Of a DNA stretch of 6,454 bases, positions 1-5,605 are shown in pieces; position 1 is the stretch's first letter, and every line of letters starts with the position of its first letter. The notes under the pieces were generated by a model. That model was not told the origin of the DNA. It saw only the letters and a program-made list of their open reading frames with translations, and made no database searches. The stretch is taken from assembly GCA_012798185.1 (NCBI GenBank), contig JAAZNS010000360.1, positions 1-6,454 on the forward strand, in the 5' to 3' direction. The position numbers were made by a program, and so were the translations under genes. The stretch is from Chloroflexota bacterium (lineage in GTDB: Bacteria; Chloroflexota; Anaerolineae; Anaerolineales; UBA4823).

Positions 1-700
1 AAGTTTTTGGTGAGTAAGAAAATCGATGATATCCCGCAAAACCAACCAACAAAACCAACACCAGCGCAGCCATGCCATACACCATGAAAACATAACTGAT
101 TAATGACATCTTCGCCCGTAGCTTTCTGCCGATTAGCATATAACAAGCTGCCATGATAGCGCCGATCACCGCCAAAATATCGCCCCAAAATGCTTTCCCG
201 CTGGCAAATTCTGTTAATGAAGGGCATGAAAGAGTGAACCCCTGAGATTGACATAAATCACTCAACCCGATAATCACCCCCCCGAACAAGGCGATGGCTA
301 TTCCCCCCAAAACCAAACGGGAAATTGGTTCCTTAATCGTAAACGGGGATAGTATAGCAACCCATAAAGGGATGGTTGTTACAAAAACTGCTGAACTGGC
401 AACGGTTGTATATTCGAGTGATGTGATCCAAACGGCAAAATGCATTGCCAGAAATATTCCGGAAAATAACGCCAACCCTAATTCCCGCACGGATAATTGG
501 CGAAGTTCCTGATGGTATTTAATTAAGGCAATAGGAGAAATTAATAAAGTCGCAACTGATAAACGATATGCCGCAATTACTAATGAGGGCGCTTCTTCTT
601 GAGCAAATCGAATAAATATAGAAGCGGTTGATACTGCCAAAACACCAAAGGCTAATCCTAACCATGGCGGGATGGATGATCGCTCAGGATTAGTTCTCAT
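1..700 (-). CDS. DMT/EamA-family membrane transporter, 3' end cut by window edge
   Basis: The frame opens at the ATG at 700-698 and stays open for 233 codons to the window edge, so the C-terminus is missing. The protein is very hydrophobic, with membrane segments at about residues 12-30, 38-60, 74-92, 97-118, 127-146, 171-190 and 202-222. The layout fits the drug/metabolite transporter superfamily: a first EamA repeat (about 15-146) and the start of a second from about 171, with 'AAYRL' near residue 43 and 'EP' near 124 where EamA proteins usually have them. EamA proteins export or import small metabolites; the substrate cannot be told from this sequence. The start codon overlaps the sodX stop codon as ATGA (700-697) and has no visible Shine-Dalgarno sequence, so translation is probably coupled to the NiSOD protease gene. 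Family assignment is firm, function is open. Confidence 0.9.
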   Translation of the reverse strand, partial: MRTNPERSSIPPWLGLAFGVLAVSTASIFIRFAQEEAPSLVIAAYRLSVATLLISPIALIKYHQELRQLSVRELGLALFSGIFLAMHFAVWITSLEYTTVASSAVFVTTIPLWVAILSPFTIKEPISRLVLGGIAIALFGGVIIGLSDLCQSQGFTLSCPSLTEFASGKAFWGDILAVIGAIMAACYMLIGRKLRAKMSLISYVFMVYGMAALVLVLLVGFAGYHRFSYSPKT

Positions 701-1002
701 GACGCAGGTTTTTTAATATGCCAAATGACCTTTCCAATGATTGCATGCTTGCTGATAGCACCAAAATGACGGCTGTCAATACTTTGCTCATGATTACCAG
801 TTACAAATATTTTATCCCCTTGTTCCAAAACTGCATCAACTTTTTTTATCAATTGCCCGTAAACAGGATGCTCAAATACAACAATATCACCCGCTTTGGC
901 ATTGAATAAAAAACAGGGGATTTTGGCAATTAGCACAAAATCCCCATCATTATACTCTGGTGACAGGCTGTTGCCCGTAACTTTTATCACACCCAGGATC
1001 AT
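697..1002 (-). CDS. sodX: Nickel superoxide dismutase maturation protease (S26 family)
   Basis: This is a 101-residue soluble serine protease of the signal-peptidase (S26/S24) fold. The nucleophile motif 'GNSLSP' puts the likely catalytic Ser at 12, followed by 'DGDFVLI' (19-25). 'GDIVVF' (38-43) and 'LIKKV' (51-55) carry the probable general base Lys53, and 'TGNHEQSIDSRHFG' (68-81) is the C-terminal signal-peptidase box. There is no N-terminal membrane anchor, unlike secretory signal peptidases, which fits a cytoplasmic processing enzyme. In known NiSOD systems a small protease of this type removes the leader of the SodN precursor so that the N-terminal His can bind nickel. The gene follows sodN with an ATGA overlap (1002-999) and in turn overlaps the transporter gene, with no Shine-Dalgarno of its own. 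The sodN neighbour makes the specific role convincing; without it, only 'S26 peptidase' could be said. Confidence 0.93.
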   Translation of the reverse strand: MILGVIKVTGNSLSPEYNDGDFVLIAKIPCFLFNAKAGDIVVFEHPVYGQLIKKVDAVLEQGDKIFVTGNHEQSIDSRHFGAISKHAIIGKVIWHIKKPAS

Positions 1003-1499
1003 AAATTAGGGTAAACAAATTCGAGTGCAGGTCCATATGGCGCTTTGGCGCGTTTGGTGGTTAGTCCCTTGGTTTCCCAAAAAATCTCGGCAAATTGATT
1101 GATCGCTTCAACAAACTGGACTGCCGATTCTCGATCTACGGTTTGCCGGACTTTCGAACCAAGCTGCATGATTTTATGAACAAGAGCGGGGATTTCTGGA
1201 TGTTTTTCAAGATGAGGCGCTTTGATATAATCGCCCCAAATTACTCGGATGTCGTGTTTTGCTTTTTCGGCGTGTTCTTCCTTGATCGCCACATAGCGCG
1301 AAAGTGAATTGACATATTCTGAATTATGCTCGGTGTGTTTATTTTCAAGATCGGTAATCAAGTCAATCATCCTGACTGTTGTCAAAGCAGCAATTTGAGC
1401 TGTTATCGGGTCGTAGATGCCGCAGGGAATATCACAGTGTGCTTTGGCGGTATTGAACTTTAATTTTTTATCAAGGATATGAAATAATCGGTAAATCAT
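999..1499 (-). CDS. sodN: Nickel-containing superoxide dismutase precursor
   Basis: The 166-residue precursor of NiSOD converts superoxide to oxygen and hydrogen peroxide. Residues 21-31 form the nickel hook 'HCDIPCGIYDP': His21 (mature His1), Cys22 (Cys2), Cys26 (Cys6) and Tyr29 (Tyr9) are all present. Cleavage between Ala20 and His21 would remove a 20-residue leader and leave a 146-residue enzyme, somewhat longer than the 117-residue Streptomyces form. Further family blocks are 'IKEEHAEKAKHDIRVIWGDY' (72-91) and 'IFWETKG' near the C-terminus, which belong to the four-helix bundle. An in-frame ATG lies four codons upstream at 1511, but it overlaps the GGAGG at 1509-1505, which sits 5 nt from the ATG at 1499; the shorter start is therefore chosen. 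The gene is first in an operon with sodX and a DMT transporter, behind a strong promoter at 1634-1662. Confidence 0.96.
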   Translation of the reverse strand: MIYRLFHILDKKLKFNTAKAHCDIPCGIYDPITAQIAALTTVRMIDLITDLENKHTEHNSEYVNSLSRYVAIKEEHAEKAKHDIRVIWGDYIKAPHLEKHPEIPALVHKIMQLGSKVRQTVDRESAVQFVEAINQFAEIFWETKGLTTKRAKAPYGPALEFVYPNL

Positions 1500-1504
1500 G
1501 ATCG

Positions 1505-1509
1505 CCTCC
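1505..1509 (-). promoter_or_regulatory. Shine-Dalgarno sequence of sodN
   Basis: GGAGG lies 5 nt before the ATG at 1499-1497. It decides the start: the alternative in-frame ATG at 1511-1509 contains the first G of this site and has no good ribosome-binding sequence of its own. Confidence 0.8.
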
Positions 1510-1511
1510 AT

Positions 1512-1733
1512 TAGGTATTGTTGATTTATAGTAACTGCACAGCCAGCCCGAGTAGGTTTTAATTAAAAGTCCACTAGTGCCTGAGCAATTACAATTGAAA
1601 TAAAAACTTGCATTAATTTTTCTGACAAAAATAATAATAATTATAAAGACCTTATTTGTCAAGTTTTGGCAGAGCAAATTAATAAAACTCCAACAATTCA
1701 TCATGAAAATCATGAGAAACCGAAACAATTTTA
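1512..1733 (-). other. sodN upstream region with long AT-rich 5' leader
   Basis: These 222 bp separate the small membrane-protein gene from sodN and contain no supportable gene. They hold the promoter at 1634-1662 and, from a start site expected near 1627, an untranslated leader of about 125-130 nt. In the leader are a 12-bp AT palindrome TTTTAATTAAAA (1557-1568), an inverted repeat CAATT-AC-AATTG (1586-1597) and the 8-bp palindrome CACTAGTG (1572-1579). None matches an operator I can name; in particular I see no clear Nur-type box. The leader could be a site of nickel- or stress-dependent control, but this is inference. Confidence 0.5.
1634..1662 (-). promoter_or_regulatory. Sigma70-type promoter of the sodN operon
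   Basis: On the minus strand a perfect -35 box TTGACA (1662-1657) is followed after exactly 17 bp by TATTAT (1639-1634), a 5/6 match to the -10 consensus. A TATAAT also occurs (1645-1640), but its 11-bp spacer is too short. The site lies in the intergenic space just before sodN and points at it, so it is the likely promoter of sodN, sodX and the transporter gene. Start of transcription would be near 1627. Confidence 0.75.
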
Positions 1734-2117
1734 TTACCTGCTTCGGCGCACTTTTCTCCTTATTGGGGGAGCATCCAAAGGAGACCCTTTTGGACCAACA
1801 GCACGATAAACAAACGCATAAATCGACATTAATATCGCAAAACCCACAAATGCTAATACCAAGGTTATCAATAAATTTGCTCCCAAATAGGGAACCCGCC
1901 AATTTACAAATGGTATTGTGACCGTTCGTGCAAATTCCCTGGGAATTGGAATCCAGCCTTTTTTTGCATCCAACTGCACCAGCAGATAGGCGCCGGCGTA
2001 TGACATGAGCGGAATAAGAATCATCATGATACATCCTATTCCGCGCCAAATTGGGTGAACTCGCCAGGGCCTTGGTTTCTCCGAAGGACGTCGGCTATAG
2101 AGCGTGTATTTTGACAT
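1734..2117 (-). CDS. Small two-helix membrane protein, unknown function
   Basis: I cannot assign this 127-residue protein to a named family. It has a basic, proline-rich N-terminus (residues 1-25, containing 'RPWRVHPIWRG'). A membrane segment follows at about 26-47, then a mostly polar loop (48-76) with several aromatic residues, a second long membrane segment at about 77-104, and a short tail ending in the highly basic 'RRKVRRSR'. The positive-inside rule would place both ends in the cytoplasm and the loop outside. The ATG lies inside the end of the upstream FAD/[2Fe-2S] gene (23-nt overlap, different frame), with a good Shine-Dalgarno GAGGTGA at 2127-2121. This shows that it is a real, probably co-translated gene. 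The tight coupling suggests a role linked to the oxidoreductase, such as membrane tethering, but that is only inference. Confidence 0.8.
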   Translation of the reverse strand: MSKYTLYSRRPSEKPRPWRVHPIWRGIGCIMMILIPLMSYAGAYLLVQLDAKKGWIPIPREFARTVTIPFVNWRVPYLGANLLITLVLAFVGFAILMSIYAFVYRAVGPKGSPLDAPPIRRKVRRSR

Positions 2118-3564
2118 CGGTCACCTCGTTTTGCGCTGCCCGTTCTATTGCAGAGACAATGGCATAATAACCTGTACAGCGACATAAATTGCCAGTTATG
2201 GCTTGCTTAATCTGCTCTCGTGATGGATTGGGATTTTCTTCCAATAATTTCACTGCCGACATAATAAAGCCGGGAGTGCAATAGCCGCATTGTACGGCGC
2301 CTTCATCGATAAACGCCTGCTGCACCGGATGAAGTTTTTCTTCATCCGCTATTCCCTCAATGGTAACAATATCAGCTTGATGGGCGCGTGGCGCAGGCAC
2401 CAGACAGCTCATCACTGCCAAACCGTCCATAAAAACAGTGCAGGCGCCGCATTCACCCTCTGCACAGCCTTCTTTAGTACCAGTCATTTGCGCCTCCTCG
2501 CGGATCAAGCGCAGCAATGTTTTATCAGCACCTTGATTAAAATTAAAATCCTGCCCATTGATGCGAGTAGAGATGCCCGCAGCATTTCCATTATGCCGGC
2601 TGGTTTTATCTAAAGGCGGTGTGACGCAATTACCTTTATGCCCCCAAAGTAATATGGGCTCAACAGGAAATACAGCACGTTCTTCGTTTTGCTTTAAGGC
2701 AAATAAACCTCGAGATGTGCACACACGCACCATCTCAGCGCGGTAATCTGCCGGGCTGCGCAGGTCATCGATGGGTTTGGCTGCCTGCATTGCTAATTCT
2801 GCAGCGTGAGAAATTATAGTCTCGTCTAAAATCTTACCTGCCAGAAAGGATTCAGCCTGTTTAGCATGAATGATGGTCGGCGCTACTGCTCCCAGGGTGA
2901 TCATGGCTTGTGTAATGGGCGTTTGGTCAATCCCATCCTTCACATCCTCGTTAAATTTCAGAATCATAGCCACATTTACCAGGGAAATTGCCTGCGCCTG
3001 ACGTAATCCCAATTTCATAAATGTACCCCGCTGGTTATTTTGCATGACCGGAAATGCGATATCGACTAGCATTTCATCCGGGCGCATCACAGTTTTTCGA
3101 ACACCGGTATAAAAATCCTCCAAAGAAATGCAACGTTCGCCTTGCTTGGATGCCAGTGTAACTCTGGCGCCTAACGCCATGAGTGGAGAAATCGTATCAT
3201 TGGCTGGCGAGGCGGTGATCAAGTTACCAGCCACTGTGCCTCGGTTGCGGATTTGCGGCGCACCCACCTGCCAGGCTGCCAACGCTAAGGGGAAAGCTCT
3301 TTCAACAATAAGTTTTGAAGCCACACAATGGTTATGGGTTACCATCGGTCCAATATGGATGATCTCATTTTCATCCAGGGTGATGCGGTTCAACCCTGGA
3401 ATACGGGTAATGTCGATCAGCGTATCGATTCCGGTACGGACGCCGCGTTCCATTTCCAGGATCAAATCTGTCGCTCCGGCAACGATGCGGGCGCGTTCCC
3501 CCTGGTCAGCCAGAATATCTAAAGCCTCATCGATGGTTTTCACATTAAAGTACTCTTGCCACAT
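2095..3564 (-). CDS. Fused FAD-binding and [2Fe-2S] subunit of a xanthine dehydrogenase/CO dehydrogenase-type molybdenum hydroxylase
   Basis: This is a 489-residue electron-transfer subunit. Residues 1 to about 290 are a CoxM/XdhB-type FAD domain, with 'VAGATDLI' (28-35), 'IGPMVTHNHC' (71-80) and 'APQIRNRGTVAGNL' (102-115) followed by 'ASPANDT', all FAD-contact blocks. A linker (about 291-332) leads to a CoxS/XdhC-type Fe-S part. Cys367, 372, 375 and 387 bind the plant-type cluster; Cys426, 429, 461 and 463 bind the second cluster ('QCGYC' and 'CRC'). All eight Cys ligands are present. The order FAD then Fe-S is the reverse of classical XdhA (Fe-S first). The large molybdopterin subunit that oxidises the substrate is absent from the window, so the substrate is unknown. 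The start is supported by AGGAG 5 nt upstream, which overlaps the toxin remnant's stop codon. The gene overlaps the next one by 23 nt. Confidence 0.93.
   Translation of the reverse strand: MWQEYFNVKTIDEALDILADQGERARIVAGATDLILEMERGVRTGIDTLIDITRIPGLNRITLDENEIIHIGPMVTHNHCVASKLIVERAFPLALAAWQVGAPQIRNRGTVAGNLITASPANDTISPLMALGARVTLASKQGERCISLEDFYTGVRKTVMRPDEMLVDIAFPVMQNNQRGTFMKLGLRQAQAISLVNVAMILKFNEDVKDGIDQTPITQAMITLGAVAPTIIHAKQAESFLAGKILDETIISHAAELAMQAAKPIDDLRSPADYRAEMVRVCTSRGLFALKQNEERAVFPVEPILLWGHKGNCVTPPLDKTSRHNGNAAGISTRINGQDFNFNQGADKTLLRLIREEAQMTGTKEGCAEGECGACTVFMDGLAVMSCLVPAPRAHQADIVTIEGIADEEKLHPVQQAFIDEGAVQCGYCTPGFIMSAVKLLEENPNPSREQIKQAITGNLCRCTGYYAIVSAIERAAQNEVTDVKIHAL
2121..2127 (-). promoter_or_regulatory. 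Shine-Dalgarno sequence inside the oxidoreductase gene
   Basis: GAGGTGA lies just before the ATG at 2117 of the small membrane protein, embedded in the last codons of the FAD/[2Fe-2S] gene. It supports that start and points to coupled translation of the two genes. Confidence 0.65.
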
Positions 3565-3569
3565 TTTTA

Positions 3570-3574
3570 CTCCT
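3570..3574 (-). promoter_or_regulatory. Shine-Dalgarno sequence of the FAD/[2Fe-2S] fusion gene
   Basis: AGGAG lies 5 nt before the ATG at 3564-3562. Its first two bases are also the last two bases of the TAG that ends the decayed hepT reading frame (3575-3573), so the two genes were once practically contiguous. Confidence 0.75.
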
Positions 3575-3944
3575 AAAGGGTATCATTCAAAAATTCCGGA
3601 TGAGATTTCAACCAGGATTTTATTGCGTTTGTTATCTCGTAAAATCATGCAATTCAGAATTACAGGTTTCGCATAGTTCGTTTTCATCAACCTGATAATA
3701 AAAATGTACTAAACGGTTCCGATAACATTGGAAAATCGCTTCACCAGAAAATGCCTTCCTAATCAAGATCAAGAATCGCTTCTAACGCATGTCTCAGATA
3801 CAATTCAGCAGGATATCGATTTCGATTTTCCATAAATAATTTTATGGGATCTGATAATGGCAGGCAACGAATTTCCTCAACCATGCGTTCTACCCAGTCA
3901 AGACGTTCGAGAACTATTTGTTTTGAGAACAATCCAGAGGTCAT
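3573..3944 (-). pseudogene. Decayed HepT-like HEPN ribonuclease toxin (DUF86)
   Basis: The full outline of a HepT-like toxin can be read, but in four pieces. Piece 1 (3944-3759, 61 codons then TAG) is the N-terminal helix region ending 'LRHALEAILDLD'. Piece 2 is shifted by one frame (from 3762) and reads 'LGRHFLVKRFSN', the expected continuation. Piece 3 (3721-3635) is in the third frame and starts with 'RNRLVHFYYQVDENEL', which carries the HEPN active-site motif Rx4H. Piece 4 (3635-3576) is back in the first frame and reads 'KSWLKSHPEFLNDTL' before TAG. Between pieces 2 and 3 about 30 residues of a normal HepT are missing. In intact systems HepT is an RNase toxin neutralised by the nucleotidyltransferase MntA, encoded just upstream. 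Several frameshifts plus a deletion indicate genuine decay and not one sequencing error. Piece 1 alone could still be translated as a 61-residue peptide. Confidence 0.85.
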
Positions 3945-3946
3945 TT

Positions 3947-4063
3947 TTATCTATCCAGGATCAATGAAAGTCTTTCTCTTTCAGGAAAAGCTAAATCACC
4001 AATGCAGCAAAGAATATGCAATTCATATCCATCCGCCAGGCATTCATCGCTGGCATAATTTAA
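3947..4063 (-). pseudogene. Possible remnant of an MntA-type nucleotidyltransferase antitoxin
   Basis: A 38-codon open stretch without a start codon ends in TAA (3949-3947), 2 nt before the hepT ATG. That is the spacing usual for an antitoxin gene placed before HepT. It contains 'DGYELHIL' followed by 'PERERL', which could be a degraded form of the 'SDYDLxVL' block of minimal nucleotidyltransferases. The usual GSxARG motif is not visible and most of the protein would be missing. Position is the main argument, and similarity is weak. The stretch could equally be chance coding potential. Confidence 0.25.
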
Positions 4064-4173
4064 CTAATGATTGATAACCACTCAAATTACACCTTTTTAT
4101 CGTTATCCATGATGAGATAATGTGCTCTCTCATTTCCTTTTATCGTACCAAGATATATCATCATAAACAAAAA
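4064..4173 (-). other. Intergenic DNA downstream of the pyrophosphatase
   Basis: These 110 bp after the pyrophosphatase stop codon hold no gene or clear terminator. A 25-codon ATG-started frame (4164-4087) resembles nothing I recognise. The stretch may include further debris of the decayed toxin-antitoxin locus. Confidence 0.4.
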
Positions 4174-5517
4174 TCAACTTTCCAGCAAGCCTAAAACCAC
4201 CGGTAACAGCTGCTTTTTTCGAGATACGACACCTTCTGCTAAACGGCTGCCATCAGGCAGCGGGGGGTAGGGAATATCCATCAGCTTTGGCGGCTCGTTA
4301 GTTAATAATAAACGACTAGATCCACGGACAACATCGGTAACCATCAATATAGCAAAATCCAAACCATTACGGTCACGTAGATCTTTCAGTGCAGCGGATA
4401 ATTCCTGCCGGTGTTCGTCCAATTGTAATAGATCAGTTACCTCTACCTGAGCAATCGCAAAACGAAAGCCTCCCGCTTCGTAGAGCTTTAAGTCGCTATT
4501 GACAACTTCTTGGGGATTGCGCGCTGCTAATCCTGAACCTGCATTAAGCACCTGCTCGCCATAAGAATTTATAGTCAGATCTTCAATCGGGCTGCCTTTG
4601 GCTAACGCCCACCTGCCAAGCCTCTCAACCGCACTGCGGTCTCGATCAGTGGTGGTGGGAGAAGTTAACCTCAGTGTATCGGAAAGGCAGCCTGCCAGCA
4701 GCAACCCAGCGATAGGAGGCGGGGCACTTAACCCTGCTTCTTCGATACGCTCAGAAATTAGAGTGCTGGTGCTGCCTACAATATCAACGGTAAAGCGGAT
4801 AGGAATATGGGTCGAGGCATTACCTAAACGGTGATGATCAAGCACTTCGAGCAATTCGGCTTCTTCTAACGAACCCAGCGCCTGCCCGGGTTCGTTATGA
4901 TCAACTAAAATAAGCTTCAAACGGGGTGGATTAAGCGCGTCCCGTTGACGGCATACTCCTACATAATAGCCTTGTTCGTTCACCACTAAAAAATCATCGC
5001 CTTCCTGCCGTAAAATTCTGCTAAGCGAATCACGAATGCGTCCTCCCAGTTGAAAACGCGCCGCTTGGGTGTCACATGCATCCCGGCAGGGCATTTCCAA
5101 AATTTCTGCAAGCCTCATTTCCTGACGGCGGGGATGATTGCCTACCATATGGCTGATGAAACCGAAAAGGCTGGCGCCGGTGACCAATCCATAAGGTGTA
5201 CCATCGGCGTTAACCACCGGTGCCACACCCCAAGTGCGATTGGCTATTGTCCAGGCATCCCGCAAAGGCCGGTCAGGCGCAGCAGTATCCAGCCTGCGAA
5301 CCACGGCTTCAAAACGCGGAGAGGCATCGTTCAACAATAACGGGCTTTCCAGACCCAGTTTCCGTAAAACCCAAATGGATTGCGGGTTAAGCGATCCCGC
5401 TCTGGCTGCCTGAGCGTCTGTGCCATCCCGTTCGCGTAGCAGCCAGGCATAACCCATTGCCGCAGCAATCGAGTCGGTGTCGGGGTTTACATGACCAATA
5501 ACATAAATTCTTCCCAT
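4174..5517 (-). CDS. ppaC: Manganese-dependent inorganic pyrophosphatase with CBS domains (family II)
   Basis: This 447-residue cytoplasmic enzyme hydrolyses pyrophosphate to two phosphates. The N-terminal DHH domain has 'GHVNPDTDS' (8-16; metal ligands His9, Asp13, Asp15). It is interrupted at about 60-200 by a regulatory CBS pair: CBS1 includes 'VAPVVNADGTPYGLVTG' and CBS2 'FLVVNEQGYYVGV'. The DHH domain resumes with 'LVDHNE' (204-209), 'LDHHRLGN' (226-233), 'GSTSTLI' (248-254) and 'LSDTLRLTSPT' (278-288, Asp280). The C-terminal DHHA2 domain ends in the substrate-binding 'SRKKQ' (432-436). All key residues are present. CBS-type enzymes are usually controlled by adenine nucleotides. This one has no room for the DRTGG domain that larger homologues carry between the two CBS repeats. 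The start gives the expected N-terminus, but its Shine-Dalgarno is weak and it lies in a hairpin (5516-5541). It is 88 bp from the methyltransferase gene. Confidence 0.95.
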   Translation of the reverse strand: MGRIYVIGHVNPDTDSIAAAMGYAWLLRERDGTDAQAARAGSLNPQSIWVLRKLGLESPLLLNDASPRFEAVVRRLDTAAPDRPLRDAWTIANRTWGVAPVVNADGTPYGLVTGASLFGFISHMVGNHPRRQEMRLAEILEMPCRDACDTQAARFQLGGRIRDSLSRILRQEGDDFLVVNEQGYYVGVCRQRDALNPPRLKLILVDHNEPGQALGSLEEAELLEVLDHHRLGNASTHIPIRFTVDIVGSTSTLISERIEEAGLSAPPPIAGLLLAGCLSDTLRLTSPTTTDRDRSAVERLGRWALAKGSPIEDLTINSYGEQVLNAGSGLAARNPQEVVNSDLKLYEAGGFRFAIAQVEVTDLLQLDEHRQELSAALKDLRDRNGLDFAILMVTDVVRGSSRLLLTNEPPKLMDIPYPPLPDGSRLAEGVVSRKKQLLPVVLGLLES

Positions 5518-5541
5518 TTACTTTTTCTCGGGAAAGTAAAT
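5516..5541 (-). promoter_or_regulatory. Hairpin covering the pyrophosphatase start codon
   Basis: ATTTACTTT (5516-5524) and AAAGTAAAT (5533-5541) are perfect 9-bp inverted repeats around an 8-nt loop. In the minus-strand mRNA the A and U of the AUG (5517-5516) close the base of the stem, and the purine-rich GAGAAAAAG stretch that would serve as ribosome-binding site is split between loop and stem. The structure could limit translation initiation. It is AU-rich and only moderately stable, so the role is inferred. Confidence 0.4.
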
Positions 5542-5554
5542 CCTATTTATTGGG

Positions 5555-5570
5555 GGAAAAACGTTTTTCC
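5555..5570. repeat. Perfect 16-bp palindrome, possible operator
   Basis: GGAAAAACGTTTTTCC is a perfect palindrome in the gap between methyltransferase and pyrophosphatase, ending 38 bp before the pyrophosphatase ATG. It has no gap, so as RNA it would lose its centre to the loop, and no U run follows on the minus strand; a terminator is unlikely. The symmetry fits a binding site of a dimeric DNA-binding protein. No known consensus was recognised. Confidence 0.4.
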
Positions 5571-5605
5571 AGATAAGCCTCTTATTATGATCGTCTCAAA
5601 TAATA

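Noticed and set aside
1640..1645. TATAAT as the -10 box of the sodN promoter
   Set aside because: It is only 11 bp from TTGACA; TATTAT at 1639-1634 gives the proper 17-bp spacing.
1703..1717. TCATGA-TTT-TCATGA hairpin after the membrane-protein gene as a terminator
   Set aside because: The stem is only 6 bp, AT-rich and not followed by a U run on the minus strand.
1471..2049. 192-codon minus-strand frame, Cys-rich, between sodN and the membrane-protein gene
   Set aside because: It overlaps two real genes and the sodN promoter in another frame, and its composition (runs of Ile, Asn, Cys) looks like translated AT-rich noise.
3128..3676. 182-codon plus-strand frame opposite the FAD domain
   Set aside because: It is antisense to a conserved gene, has no recognisable domain and is rich in Ser/Arg as expected for a complementary-strand artefact.
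3844..4074. 76-codon plus-strand frame over the toxin remnant region
   Set aside because: It has no family resemblance, and the minus strand clearly carries HepT text.
4087..4164. 25-codon ATG-started frame downstream of the pyrophosphatase
   Set aside because: It is too short, has no ribosome-binding site of note and has no recognisable sequence.
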